This document shows positions 48,224-60,629 of a stretch of 60,721 nucleotides of DNA, piece after piece. The notes under the pieces were generated by a model that was not told where the DNA came from, did not search any database, and saw only the letters and a program-made list of their open reading frames with translations. The position numbers and the translations under genes were made by a program. The stretch is from Aplysia californica (taxonomy: Eukaryota; Mollusca; Gastropoda; Aplysiida; Aplysiidae), in contig NW_004797413.1 in assembly GCF_000002075.1 (NCBI RefSeq), positions 962,735-1,023,455 on the forward strand, in the 5' to 3' direction. The stretch's first letter is position 1. Every line of letters starts with the position of its first letter.

Positions 48224-51200
48224 TCTCACACAATTCTCCTTGTGCAGCCGAACCAAAGGCCAGAGACGAGGACATACTCTGATTATGAGTCTTTAAATGA
48301 ATGTCTGGAAGGTAAGAGCTAGGCCAGGGCAAGATCGACTCTGGGATCGATTCTTTCGAGTCCAAATGAGGACTCAAAGAATCGATCTTGTTCCCAGACT
48401 CTAAGCTTCGAGTCCGCCCAGGGTCGATGCCTCCCGTCTCCTTTTTTTTTGCCTGATTCCTAGCCTAGACTCCGAGAATCGAGGCAAGAATCTAGATCTC
48501 TACCGCACTATTACAGTCCTGTCGAGTTTTCCGCTTCAAAACAGACACCGCACCAGGACAGGACTGATCCGGCGCATAAGGCGGCTTCTTTGATGTCGGC
48601 CTAGGCGGAGTTAAAAATGCATTCCAAAAATTTTTTAAATATTGATCTAATTTAAGAAATAATAAGATTTTCGTGATCAGCGACCCAAAATTAGCAAAAA
48701 TTACGCGGGGAACCCAATTTAAAGCCCGATTACCAAGTTAAATTAATTTTTGTGAGTTTTGTTTACTTATATGTTTTTTGTTTTTTTCGCTATTTGAATT
48801 TGGCGTGCACTAGGCCTTGATACATGTATCAAGAAAAAAGAGAAAGAGAAAACAGGGTTAGGTCAGTCATACTGTCCCACCGATGTTGTAGTAATTCACA
48901 ACTGCTCGGGACCCAATGCAACAAAAATGTCACGTCCCAATAATAGGTGCGGTACATTACACTCTAGTTCAAAGGTTTCAAACGTCAGACGGGTCTGTCC
49001 CGGGACGAACTTTCGTAGGCCTGCTGAAGTAGGGGCAAGAAACTGCCAGTCAGTCACTATATCAATTGTTTCACACAACCCCACACCCCACCCCACCTTC
49101 CTCTTCCTCTTCCCCGCTATGAGTGAATGCTAAACTAGGCCTAGGCCTACTTGTCGTGTCTACCGTGTAGCCCAGTACGAAACCACGCTGCACATAGGCT
49201 ACTGCTACTTTGAATGTTATTGCCCCACCCCCGCCCATCCCAAATTAAATCATTCACTTCCCTTTTCTCTTTCTTTTGTCTTGAACATTAAACGCTTGCT
49301 TTTGAATTTCCCTGCACTTTCATCGTCACTGTACACGTATTCTTTTGTAAATCATATTGTGTGTTTTGAGTTGGTATCAATGAGTCATCATGTCTGGACG
49401 TCGATCTTTAGCTTCGGACTTTTTTTATAAGCTGGAAAACACAGTACTGTTGTTTGTATGATTTGTTTGTAATAATATTTTGGCATACAATAACACAACG
49501 TCGACAATAACAAAACATTTGTCATCAAAGCATGCTTTGACGTATCAGGAAGCAAAGGGTGCAAGAGAGAAGGAACCTGTGCCCCATGCATTGGCAAGAG
49601 TGATAAAAGGGAGGCAACACACACACACACACCCACACATGACACACACACGCAAACACACACGACACACACACACACACACACAAATGCGTGAAAGCCA
49701 ACTTGTCTCTTAGCACGCGCGCAGGCTTAGCCAGCCACTTCTGTCAAACTCAAGAATCGAGGTCTCATCTTAAGAGCTATTTTTAGCAGTGTTCAAGACT
49801 CGAGGTCTCGATCTTAAGAGCTATTTTTAGCAGTGTTCAAGACTCGTGGTCTCGACCTTAAGAGCTATTTTAGCAGTGTTCAAGTCATGGCCTCTAAACA
49901 GCCCACTTGAAGCAGCTTCCAAAATCGAAAATCGGACTCGATTCCTCGATCTTTTTTCAGTTTTGGGATCGAGGCCTCGAGTCTTTTTGTCGTCGATCTT
50001 GCCCTGGCCTAGTAAGAGCTGGTCTTAAAGTTACATTGTATTGCCTTTCTAAGTTTTTTGTTAGTGAGTGGGTGCTCCGGTGTGGTTTTTGCTTCTTCTT
50101 TTCTATCAAACATCTATCGTCCTTATCTCCCCTTCTTATTTTTTATGTTTGTTTACTCTCTTGTAACGGCTCTAATCTTCTGGCGCTCGTATGACCTTAT
50201 GCAGTTGTGAGCACCGTAAAACCTCCACTAAAATTTTTGTTTGTGAACAAATTACTTTACTACCTCGGAACATGCTTGTTTGCTCCCTTTTTTCCATGTC
50301 TATTACGACTATTTTTATAGCTCTGAAATTCTCACATTAACTTATAATGTTACGAGATTTCTATTTCAGGTTTATAAAAAGCACTTGGGAATATAGGCCT
50401 ACTATACATTATAATGTTTATATTGTGTCCTGACACTTTGGGATCAGGTGCTTCTCCATTTTTTGTGCATATGGCCATAAAGCTAGTTCATTTGTTTCGC
50501 TCAAGATGAAAAAAACCCATCTATCTTGACTGGAAGTCGAGATGAAGGATGTTGGGGGTTGCCTGGTGTAAGATATAATCATCATCATTGTTATCATTGC
50601 CTTTCTCACCCTGGATCAGGATATAGGCCACCAAGAAAACCCTTTGCACCTTTTCCTATCCTGGGTTAGTCACTTGATGTCACTCCTTGTCATCCCTCTT
50701 TTCTGTACATCCATTTCCGTGACTCTCCTCCAGGTTCCATGTGGTATTCCCCTTGATCTTTCACCCTGTGGGTTCCAATCTTAACACTTTCCTTGTTATG
50801 CAGCTGCTTGAGAGATATAATACTATTGGGAAAATGACTGCCAAAATTTGCCGACTTCCAAAGCTTGAATGTCCTTGGAAATTGCAAATTTACATTGTTT
50901 GGTGCCTTTGACACGAAATATGTTTTTAAGTGGACATAAAAGACTGAGCCCCCCTCCCTAAAAATTTGAAAACGGTTACCCAGCAGGCCGGAAAATTTTT
51001 GTTTCTTCGGTTTCGTTGTTTGACGAGCATCTGATTTCACCACGATACCACTCTTTTATATATTATTTCTATCAGTAAATTACTATGTAATGTTAGTAAT
51101 AATTTTTTGCCCCTGAGTTGGAGGAGAGAAATAAATTTTATCTCAAAACATAGAGAGTTCACTTTCACATATTTGCTCATTTTCCCACAGGTATCTGCAA

Positions 51201-54007
51201 AATCTTTGAGGAGCATTTGAAGAGACTGCACCCCCACGATCCATCTATCACATACGATATCTCACAATTGTTTGAGTTCATCGATCAGTTGACAGATCTT
51301 AGCTGCCTGGTGTAAGTACGCTTTTATGACCAGTTCTCTTTATTTGATGGTTTCGAAATCTGTGGAGATGAAGATTATTTGTGTAGGGTTGTGTTTCCAT
51401 CAAGGATTAAGTTGAGCGCGGGTGTCTTGAACACATCGATAGTTTACTAATGTGAAGCGTGCTGACAAAATGAGTTACTTCTCACTGTCTGCAAATTCAG
51501 ATATTGACCATAAATCAACACAGGGGTCAAATTTGTTAATTTTCAACTGACGCCACTTTCTTCAAATTAAAAATTGTACAAACTCAACCTATAAATATAT
51601 CTATGTCCATAGGACTAAAATCCAAGAACCAACTCAATTGCCAGCTTACCTTCCAAATGTGTTGGACACATCCATAGTTCGAGTCAACTGATAAATTAAA
51701 AATAAAAGATATTGAAGAAAATCAAAGGAAGTATACCTGTGACAGTGTAGTGGTAGGAAAATAATCACTACCATCTTGAAAAATATCTCCTATCAGTAAA
51801 AAATTTTTGAGATGGGTGTCGCTGTTCAGCTCTTGTGTAGTACACACATGACAGGGTGCCATCTTGTCATACACATGTGACACTGTGTTGCTCTCATAGT
51901 TCAAACATGACTCTGTTCTGTGCTGCTCTTTAGTACACACACGATGAGGTGCTGTGCTTGTTGTTTTTGTGTGCCCTTTCATTCTTTTGGCTTGGATTTT
52001 TTTCAATGTATGCACATGATTACTTTGTAGGTTTTATTTATTACTATAAAGTTGCAGAGAGTTGGGGGTTTTTTCCTTGCTTTTCTGTGGGGCTAGAGAA
52101 GGTCAATGACTTTACAGTCTGGGGATTGGTGCATGACTGCTAGTGCCATCAGAGTTTTTATGGATCATACTTCTGTAATTTCCTGGTTAGATTCTTACTG
52201 TTTAGTTTCTTACTTTACTCGTTTGCAAGGTTAGTAAAGCATATCTTTTTATCCCCCTTTTTTTTTTTTTTGCATGTTGATAGGTGGCTGCTTGCCTCTT
52301 ATTTTATTTCCCTATTTGTCAGTTTTGTTTTTTCACTCTAAATGAACTTAATCATGGTTGTATACCTTTTTTTTAAATTCAAACCGAACTTAAACAATCA
52401 TGTCAGTGCCCAGTTTAAATAAAGGGGCTGTGTGCCTGGTTTATATAAATACAGTAGGCTCCACTTGTGTTGAATCTAAACTCGCCTGAGTTGATCTTTT
52501 TCTCGTGTCCCAGCCCCTCTTCATCTTCACAAGTTCCAACAGTTAAGTTGATCTTTGGATGAGTTGATTTTTCACTCCTCTGATGACATCATGGGTGGTT
52601 GGCGGGTGCTCTGGTGTGGTTTGCTTCTTCTTTCCTATCAAACATGTATCGTCCTTATCTCCCCTTCTTCTTTTTTATGTTTGTTACTCTCTTGTAACAC
52701 CTCTAATCTTCTGGCGCTCATATGACCTTATGCAGTTGCGAGCGCCGTAACACATCTACTAAAACTTAAACTTAACACTGATGACATCAACTCGTCCATA
52801 GTCGACTGTACAAGTACAATTATTTTTTTCCTTCTTTGGACTATTTCAATATTTCTTGGCAGTGCTTTACCCCATGATTTGATTGTTAATTGCTCTCATT
52901 TGTTTTCTTGTTTTCTAATTTAAAATGGTCTCAACCCTTTCAAAACTTCACTAGTTTCGTGAACATTTTGTGAACTGCAGATAAAATAGTGTTTTTTCAG
53001 TGGCGATAGGTTTTAAGAGGGGAAAGGGTTGTGCAAAGTTATGTTTTATAATGACTGAGGACTGAGTCATTTTTTTCCTTGAAATTTGGAATGGACAGGA
53101 CAGCAAAAAGTTTGGAACAGTTCATAAATTTGTGCAATGCATTTGTTTGGAAATTTCCTGCTGTTTCTTTGCCACAATCTACTCTCCATTTCTAATTATT
53201 GTGATGCCCCTTCGTTGTCAGGCTGTTTTTTACGTGCGTTGTCTTGCTAGTATCAGTAGACGCTACTAATATATCCCCTTCTATTTTTCTTCACTGTTGT
53301 AGCTTTACTTTGTGGGTGGTTGGAGGGTGCTCTAGTGTGGTTTGCTCCTTCCTTTCAAACATCTATCGTCCTTAAATCTCTCCTCCTTCTGTTTTGTTTG
53401 TTACTCCCTTGTACAAAAGTAACATCTCTAATCCTCGATCTTCGGCACTTATATATATGACCTTATAGGGTTGCAAGTGCTGATAAACTTTTACTCTTTA
53501 GGCCATTCCCAAAGGGGGGACATATCTCGTTCAAGCACAGTAGAATTGTAAATGGGCTGATTCATGTCACGCTCATAACTGCCTGATCTACAACAGGGAA
53601 CTGCTGCTTTTTCTTTCCTGATCCTTACTGTTGTCATTTTCCTCTACTTTTTTTCTGTTTGTCACTCCCTTGTGACCTGCTATTTTGGGGTGCCTTGATA
53701 GTCGAAGCAGACCGTGTACTGTTGAAGCTAGGGAGGTGAGCAGTGTAAGTCTGATTCCCTGTAAAGACTTCTCTGTTGACACCCACCCCTTGGCGCTCAT
53801 ATGACCTAATGCAGTTGCGAGCGCCGTAAAACCCTCTACTATAATATAATATAAACTTTTACGAAAAGGAAACTTTACTTTTAGTTTTGTGCTTTTTGTT
53901 TTCTTCTCCCCAGGTTCCAAAAGTCCTATGGTACTTACACGCCCCACAACAAAGACTGGTTAAAGGAAAAAATCTACCACATGCTTCGGAAACAAGCTGG
54001 GAAATAA
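48224..54007 (+). CDS. ERH: Enhancer of rudimentary homologue (exons 2-4)
   Basis: Exons are 48224-48311, 51191-51311 and 53914-54007 (TAA stop). With an ATG-only first exon the protein has 101 residues; human ERH has 104. The sequence is unmistakable: [20 protein letters not shown], then [44 protein letters not shown] and [22 protein letters not shown] is a small nuclear homodimer linked to mRNA splicing, Microprocessor (DGCR8) activity and, in fission yeast, Mmi1-dependent RNA decay. Phases 1 and 2 at the two visible junctions agree. The intron after exon 2 begins with the target duplication of a hAT-like element. Exon 1 is not certain (see 42002). Introns 2 and 3 hold several co-oriented hairpin repeats. 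Confidence 0.95.
48320..50011. mobile_element. hAT-like element inserted at the ERH exon-2 donor
   Basis: 20-bp perfect inverted termini: TAGGCCAGGGCAAGATCGAC at the left and its exact complement at the right. GTAAGAGC flanks both ends (48312-48319 and 50012-50019), an 8-bp target duplication as hAT elements make. Length 1692 bp. Subterminal regions repeat TCGAGGCCTCGA-like and GATCGAGTCT-like words. A ~48-bp tandem triplet (TTAAGAGCTATTTTTAGCAG) lies at 49752-49890 and a CA microsatellite at 49617-49686. No transposase frame, so non-autonomous. Confidence 0.9.
50065..50233 (+). repeat. 3'-hairpin dispersed repeat, ERH intron 2
   Basis: It lies 45 bp after the hAT-like element. The 3' block is GGCGCTCGTATGACCTTATG with GAGCACCGTAAAACC. 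Confidence 0.82.
50815..51052 (-). mobile_element. MITE family TGTGAGGCAG, truncated copy
   Basis: On the minus strand it starts with a diverged terminus (ATCGTGGTGAAATCAGATGC) and follows the family through GGCAGTCATTTTCCC, then stops. The second terminus is missing. Confidence 0.6.
52591..52769 (+). repeat. 3'-hairpin dispersed repeat, ERH intron 3, best copy
   Basis: The most complete copy. GGCGCTC and GAGCGCC pair perfectly around ATATGACCTTATGCAGTTGC, which makes it a good reference for the family. Confidence 0.88.
53312..53498 (+). repeat. 3'-hairpin dispersed repeat, ERH intron 3, second copy
   Basis: Diverged: the hairpin stem has become GGCACTT/AAGTGCT, so pairing is partly kept by changes on both sides. 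Confidence 0.75.
53600..53850 (+). repeat. 3'-hairpin repeat, long subtype, ERH intron 3
   Basis: Matches the minus-strand copy at 22756-23000 over the whole body and the hairpin. It lies 64 bp before ERH exon 4. Confidence 0.75.
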
Positions 54008-54880
54008 TTTGTTTGTCTTGTTTTTTTGTTTTGTTTTTAATTTGGGGTCGTCGTTTGTTCCTGTGTTCTAAAAACATCATTGAATGTTCACATGTTCTCA
54101 TTTTCATTTTTGGTATTACTAAGTAATGTTAGCAAGTGGCCCACAGAATTCACTTTGATTGAGTTGCAATGAATGTTTTGGTTTATTTAGGGGTTGTTTT
54201 TTTTTGCGTGGGATAGTAGGACATTTTCAGCTTTTGTCAGTAGTTGGCTTTTGGTGATTTATTTTTTCCCCCATTACGGAGGCATGTTCATGAATGGCTC
54301 CTGTCTGAAGTCTCCACAAATCTGACAAGTCTTGATTGAAAAGTCTACACGCAGAAGAGAATCTGGCTCATACAGTATGATTGATTTCTGGGGGTGAAAA
54401 TGTTTTGGTGTCATGTTGTGCCCACATTATGGAAGTTGTATCTGTATGTCAAGAAAGTGTATATGGGTCATCCATTATATTGTTTTCATCCTCTATGCTG
54501 AGTGGTTGACCAACTTCATGACAGGTGCTTAGACTGTAAGAAACATCATACATACTGTGCTGGGGGTTACTAATACGGTACTTTTGAGCTTTATTCATTT
54601 CGGTACAAGTGTCGTCTTAGCCTCTTAGGTTAATGTAATGTATTTTGGGAGACATTATGAATGCTCTTCTGTACTGTCTTTTTGTGTTCTTGTCAGGCAG
54701 TGCACACTGCAGAAATAGCTTAGGACAAATTAGGTCTTGTTACTGTTATTTGCTCTTAATGCTCCTTTCTTTCTGAGGTTCTTTTTTTTCTTTTTTTTTT
54801 AAATTTTAGTATTCTTTTACTCCCTAAGATGAAAAGACATTTTGTAAGTATTATCACCAATAAATTGACATGGCCAATAC
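54008..54880 (+). other. ERH: ERH 3' UTR with poly(A) signal
   Basis: AATAAA at 54859-54864 is the best signal after the stop. It implies a 3' UTR of about 870 bases, free of family repeats. Confidence 0.6.
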
Positions 54881-54953
54881 TATGTTATCTGTCTTTCTTT
54901 GTGGAATTTGTGTGTTACTCAGTGTACATTTTTCATTTTGATTCATTGGTCAT

Positions 54954-55124
54954 GTGGGTGGTTGGCAGGTGCTGTGGTGTGGTTTGCTCCTTCTTTCCTA
55001 TCAAACATCTACTGTCCCTCTCTGTCCTCCCTTCTTATCTTTGTGTATTTTTCTCCAGTCTTTGGCACTTACGTGAACTATTTGCGTTGCAAGTAGCCTA
55101 CCATAAAAAATATTACTAAAACTA
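54954..55124 (+). repeat. 3'-hairpin dispersed repeat just past ERH poly(A) signal
   Basis: It starts about 90 bp after AATAAA. The hairpin is degenerate (TTGGCACTTACGTGAACTAT). Confidence 0.72.
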
Positions 55125-55611
55125 AAAGGCTGTACAACTTTGCGATTTATGACCACCATAATATGAATTAGACACATTACTTAATATGAAAGCACACTAC
55201 ACTTCATAGAAGCTAGCATAGTCATGAGAGAGTGAAAATGAAGCTTTCTCCAGTATTGTGTTTATTTTTAGTGCTGTCATACTTCTTCATCTACAAAGAA
55301 TGGAAAAAAGTCAGTATACTGACTTCAAATAAAAGCTACATCAAAAATATATATACATGCAAGCAGTGAAAAAACACTTGGAATAATGTGATAAATCTCA
55401 GATGAAATGGATCAATTCATCAAAAAGTCAACATGATTTGTCTCAACGACTAGAGTATACAGACGTCTCTTGGATATACTATCAGTACAGAACAAAATGT
55501 TAAATGCTGCGTAGAAGAATACACTGTAGAGTTTTGTAGAAGCTGTACTGTTATAACATATTGTATGTCATTATTATCGTTATTATAATTATGTTCATCA
55601 AAGACAGAATA

Positions 55612-55788
55612 CAGTATAACACGGATAGGTTGAAGACAGAAGACTCGGAATGAAATCACGCACCTGTTGAACTGTGCCTGCGGCCCCCTTTTTTTTCTTC
55701 TTTATCTTTGTAAGATATCCCTCGAACTACAGATCCTTCATACTACTGAAGCCGGTCCCAACGAATTCGAGTTATCCGTGTTATATTG
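55612..55788 (+). mobile_element. pogo/Tigger-like MITE, 177 bp
   Basis: TA on both sides. CAGTATAACACGGATAG at the left and GTTATCCGTGTTATATTG at the right. Same family as 22256-22414. Confidence 0.78.
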
Positions 55789-56178
55789 TAGTTCCTTAAC
55801 AAAGCTGATGTTATAGAGAAAGAGATCGATGGAGACTGTAAGAGACACGTAACCACAGCATGAGGTGACCACAGCAATGCAATATAACAATGTTGGCGTG
55901 AAAAAATTCATTCACTGGTGAAAATTTTGTAGCAACGGTATTTATCGCAGTTTTTTTGTAAGGTCAGATTTCAAGAGTGTGTTTAGAGGAGGAGCATGTA
56001 TTCATGACTGGAGAGGTGTGTATTCATGTGGCAGGGTGAATGGAGGGATGAGTTGATATATAATTGGCAAGCTGTTCAAATGTACATGTACTAGATCTAA
56101 GCTTAGAGTAGAAAGCAACGTTTTTCAGGAAAGAGAAAAAAATTGTTTCATTCTTTTAACAATTATACCAACATTATA

Positions 56179-56616
56179 TGTGAGGCATCGTGGTGAAATC
56201 AGGCACTCGTCAAAATAATGGAAATCAAAGAAATCTGCATTTTTTTACGCCGCTGGGCAATTTTTTTCTAATTTTCTTTTTTTGGCTCAACGCCTTTTAT
56301 GTCCATGTTAAAACACTTTTCTGTGTGGATTTTACTGAAAAACACTGATTGAAGGCACAAAAATTGTAAATTTTCAGTTTTTAGGACTCTCAGGCTATGG
56401 AAGTTACCAAACTTTGGCGGTCATGTTCTTGCTAATTTTACCTCTGAAACTTGGCAACCCTGACGTCCTTCAGTGGCAAATATTTCGACTTCTATTCAAC
56501 ATAGATGGATATTTTTTTCACCAAAGGCAAGGCAGATGAACAGGCTTTAAGGTGGTACCAATAACTCCATATGCGTAAAAATTGACGAGCGCCTGATTCC
56601 AGCATGTCGTGACACA
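56179..56616 (+). mobile_element. MITE family TGTGAGGCAG, copy 4
   Basis: 438 bp, both termini present (left TGTGAGGCATCGTGGTGAAA, right CATGTCGTGACACA). Flanked by ATA on the left and TATA on the right. Confidence 0.82.
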
Positions 56617-57300
56617 TATATCTTTTCTAACTTTTTTTTTTTTACATTTAGAATTTGAATTTTGACAAAATAGTTTTGGAACACATGCAGCTAAGATCCC
56701 ATATAATACTAATAGGAATAGGAAACTGCATTTTAAACAAATTTGGGGCTTGGTCTGATTGAACAGCGAGCCAATGATATGCTTCAGTGAGTTGTTGGTG
56801 CTACTGCCATTTGCTGTTGTTTTTGGGTTTAGATTAATGTCAAGTCAGCAAAAATGACGGTGATAATTCATTGCTCCATTGACGAGACTTCTCAAAAATT
56901 TTTTTCTGTTTTTCCAAATTCATGTAAACAGAAATAGCAATTCACATGTTTAAATAGGGCTTAATAGGGCTTAAAACATGTTGAAAACAATAGATTTTTT
57001 AAACCTAACTACCAAACATTGTGTGTACTGTTCTTGCGCTTGGAATACTGAAGACTGATCACAGATAAGAGGGGATAAGGCAACACCACGTTGTAATATA
57101 CACTGAAACAGTGAGGTGAAAGCAACGAATTGTACATTAAATATTTAAAAGTAACAAACACAGAAAAGACCAATGATTAAAGATTTTGTGCTCACTCGCC
57201 TCCGTTCCATGAAGATGGCAGACACCACCTGAAGGATCATCATAAGTAGGCTTCCATAATGTAGCCTACTTTAATATAATTAATAGTGATTTGTAAATAG

Positions 57301-57390
57301 ATGTTTTATGCCCTAACTGACACAATCTAGGTCTCTGTGGGGGCGGGATGTTTTGACTCTGCCTCTCAGGGCCAACCCCAGCAGAGTGAG
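57301..57390 (-). mobile_element. 3' half of the tRNA-headed SINE
   Basis: On the minus strand it holds GGGGTTGGCCCTGAGAGGCA and ends GGGCATAAAACATC, matching the 3' half of 32266-32477. The tRNA head is missing. Confidence 0.6.
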
Positions 57391-57395
57391 ATATA

Positions 57396-57574
57396 CTGTC
57401 CCCATGGTTTTATGCACCCCGCATAATTTAGCAAAATTTGATGATTTTTTGCATAATTTCTGATTATTTTCTTTCATCATTCTTTGTTAAAATTAACAGA
57501 ATCACGTAATTTCACATTTTTGGGCTCAGTTTGCATAATTTCAGAATTTTTCTTGCATAAAACGACGGGGACAG
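57396..57574 (+). mobile_element. 179-bp MITE (CTGTCCCCG family), copy 3
   Basis: The inverted termini CTGTCCCCATGGTTTTATGC and GCATAAAACGACGGGGACAG bound exactly 179 bp. Flanks are GATATA and GATATG. Confidence 0.88.
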
Positions 57575-57874
57575 GATATGGCATCGCTGAAGAGAGACAG
57601 AAATCCTGGACTAAAAAATTCCCAACAAGGGAAGAGAAGTAATGTCTTTCGCATGTACTGGCTAAGAGCCTTACCACCACACCGCATAAATGCCGGTGGG
57701 CTGTATCTTCAGAATGAAAAACCACACGAGCATCATCGAGAAATCATGAAAAAAACAGTACTAATACTATTCAAATATTGCTACATGATACTAAATAAAA
57801 ACTCTTAGGGCACACATTTAATGCTAGACACACTTGTATCTAAATGCAGGAAGTTGACAAAGCTCTTGCGGAGA

Positions 57875-60330
57875 TCAAAGCAGGATGGGATCCAGGTAGG
57901 CAGACACGAACTGTCCTTCGTCTATCTCTATGTACTGGACGGTGGCCGAGGCTGTGGTGATGAAACTTTCTCTGTCAAATGCTGTGTTGGTCTGTAAGAT
58001 ATGAGCTCTTCCTTCCTTCACCATCGCTATAAAACTTGTGGTGAAATCCATAACTGGGTAGACAATACTGTTGTAGATCTTGTACTCAATGTACACTTGG
58101 TCTCTCGCTGGGAAACGTTTGATAGCTTTGCTTCTCACTTCCGCGAACCGGCCCCTCATGTGAGTGAGAGAGAGAGAGAGAGAGACAAGAGAGGCTTCCA
58201 GTTTGTGAGTCAAGAAAAGCATGCACAAGTCAGTGAGTCGATCGACGTCGATGTGTGGAGTCACCACAAACACCCGAGCGTCTTTGTCGGAGAACCAGAC
58301 GTCGAAGGCGGAGCGCCATAGTCTGTAGAGTACGCTGCCCTGAATGACACGCCCATCGCGGAGACGCTCCAACTGGTCAAGGGTGTCCTCCGAGCTCAGC
58401 TGTCATTTGAGAAAAGGTCAAACAAGTTATGAATTAAACCTTGAGAAAACCGCAAACAAACATTGCCCAGCCACTAAGCCTTAAATTTAAATAGAAACAA
58501 CAAAAAAAGAAAGAAAGAAAGGCCTAAAAGTAGTTGGAGGAGGGACTTAAATTCCAACTTAAAGGAGATGAGATACAGCTGGACAGAGGTGAAGACTATA
58601 GCCCAGGACAGGAGTACATGGAGAGCTCTTGTTGGTGGCCTACACTTGAGAACAGGGTGAGAAAGCCTGAAGATGATGATGATGAGGAAAACAAGGATTA
58701 CCATAAGGATCTCATCTTAACTTAAAAACAAGTACAGTCCGTGCCGGCTTTAAGCACGCCGGCATAAAGCACGTTCCGGACTCAAGCACCCTTAACGGCT
58801 CTTATGGAATTTTTGCTCTATAAATTACACACCTCTGAGCACGGTAACTTCGGCTTACGGCACACTTCATTTACAAGACAGTCAATACTTTCATGATGAC
58901 CCATCGAAGTTCAAACACAGTCTACACCGCAGCAGTGGAGTGTGCTAAGAGAAACACAAGTCAAAGAACGCAAGTGATGGAGACACACACTCACACGGGC
59001 GGAGAGGGAAGGCAGAGAGATGCACATAGCCACACGCGTGGAGATAGGATCTAGCCTAGGGCAAAGCTACACACACCAAAAAAAAAAAAAAAAGGGAGAC
59101 GAGAAAGGGAGGCTGGCTGCGATCTCACCCTTGCTATCCATTAATCCTGATTGTGTATCACGCGCGAGGTGGGATGAAGACGGTGGTATGAAAGTGACAG
59201 AGCGGGCAGTGGTATGCACAGGCAGTGTGTAGGCCTAGTTAAGGGTGCTGTATCATGACTGTCTGTCTAAATTAAGTTTTCATTTCCGATTCGACCACAA
59301 AACAAAAACAAACAGGCAAACAAAAACTACCATGGCGGGTAAAAATAAGAGTGAACACGTTTGTGGGACCACTATAGGCCTACTTACAAACAAAGGGAAA
59401 TAGCACAGGAAATTTTGCAACATGAAAATCTCTGGATTATGTCTACTTCGCACTCAAGCACGCTTCAGCTTTCTCCCGATGACCGTACTTAAATCCGGCA
59501 TGGACTGTACAATAGCACTATTGCAGAGTGTGTTGCCCTCTGGGGGCTTATTGTAAAGCACATGGCATGACTTCAGGTTTTGAAAGGTCAGTGAAAACGC
59601 TCTATGCTCAAGGATTGATTTTAAAACTTTCCGTCTCAACACACTGGAAACAAGCCTTATTCCGAAAACGCATATCATATATATCTAGCAATACTTTGAG
59701 GGTCACGCACAATGGCATACATTTCATGCAACATTTTTTTTTTAATCCCCCAAATAAACTGTTGACCAGACCCCTTGTGGACTAAAACACAAAGAGAAAG
59801 ATGATGAATCATGGGGGAGACAAAAGAGCTTGAATTTAGTAAGAATCACTAAAGGCTCTTTTTACTAGGAGAGGAAATACCGCTGTCATGTATTCATTAT
59901 TTAGTATCCTTCAATTGCATTATATTCTATGTACTGTACTCTGTTTGGTAACAGTACCCATGTAGCACATACTAGATTACCTATTCCTGTACCACCGTGT
60001 CAGTTTGTGTACACTGGAAAAAGGATTGGGTTGATCAGATGGTGTCCGACCTTACACGACAGAAAGTTGTGTCTACTCTATTGTCATACATGTAGATCTA
60101 GTTCCTGTCTTTCACAAAACCAAAACATTACAGCCGCAGTGCAAGTACACAAATAATTCCCTGCAGGTAGGGTCTCACCAGATCTGAAAGAGGACTGACA
60201 GTTTCAAGATCCTCTCCCTTCAAGAACTCTGAGGGGTTCACAGGCTCGTAGACAATCTCACTGTGCCCCTTGCCGGCTTCCATCACTTTTGCCGCTCTTT
60301 CTAAGGCCTCAACAGGCCATTCTTCCAAAC
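57875..60330 (-). CDS. PLD-like domain protein, last two exons
   Basis: Exons on the minus strand: 60330-60179 (phase-1 acceptor, phase-0 end) and 58399-57875 (TGA stop). They give about 225 residues; the 5' part lies off the window. The second exon looks like a phospholipase D-like fold: SAFDVWFSDKDARVFVVTPH and IDVDRLTDLCMLFL at the start of a domain, then DFTTSFIAMVKEGRAHILQT and NTAFDRESF in the position of a second HKD motif. His and Lys are missing there, so catalysis is unlikely. It ends QYIEIDEGQFVSAYLDPI, typical of PLD-like C-termini. Inside, a TC dinucleotide run (58163-58186) encodes a Ser-Leu stretch. FAM83-type proteins are a possible relative; I do not recognise the family firmly. 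Confidence 0.65.
58735..59507 (+). mobile_element. pogo/Tigger-like element, 773 bp
   Basis: TA on both sides (58733-58734 and 59508-59509). Termini are CAGTCCGTGCCGGCTTTAAG and CTTAAATCCGGCATGGACTG. Subterminal AAGCACG words repeat. It lies inside the intron of the PLD-like gene. No transposase frame. Confidence 0.8.
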
Positions 60331-60629
60331 CTGTGGGCCAAGAAAAAACAACAAAATATTGAAACACTTTTCCCTTAAAGAGGAAAAAATGCAGAACCCA
60401 AAGACAGATCAAAGATCAAGTTTTGTGCTATCCCCTTCTCTCAATCTTCATAGTGAAAGATAGTCGCTGTTGGGTCAGACAATACATAAACAAGGAAAAA
60501 TTCCCTTTGTCTCCAGATGGTCAGAGCTTATTCTAGTTTCCGTAGTATGAAGAGGTACAGTTCACAATAACAGATAGCAGTTGTATAATGCAAATTCCTG
60601 CTCAACAGCATAAGTTCTATATGCGCTTT

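Larger units (their letters stand above)
55125..57395. other. Intergenic region between ERH and the PLD-like gene
   Basis: Two tail-to-tail genes flank this stretch. It holds a pogo-like MITE (55612), a TGTGAGGCAG MITE (56179) and a SINE tail (57301). No exon recognised. Confidence 0.6.
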
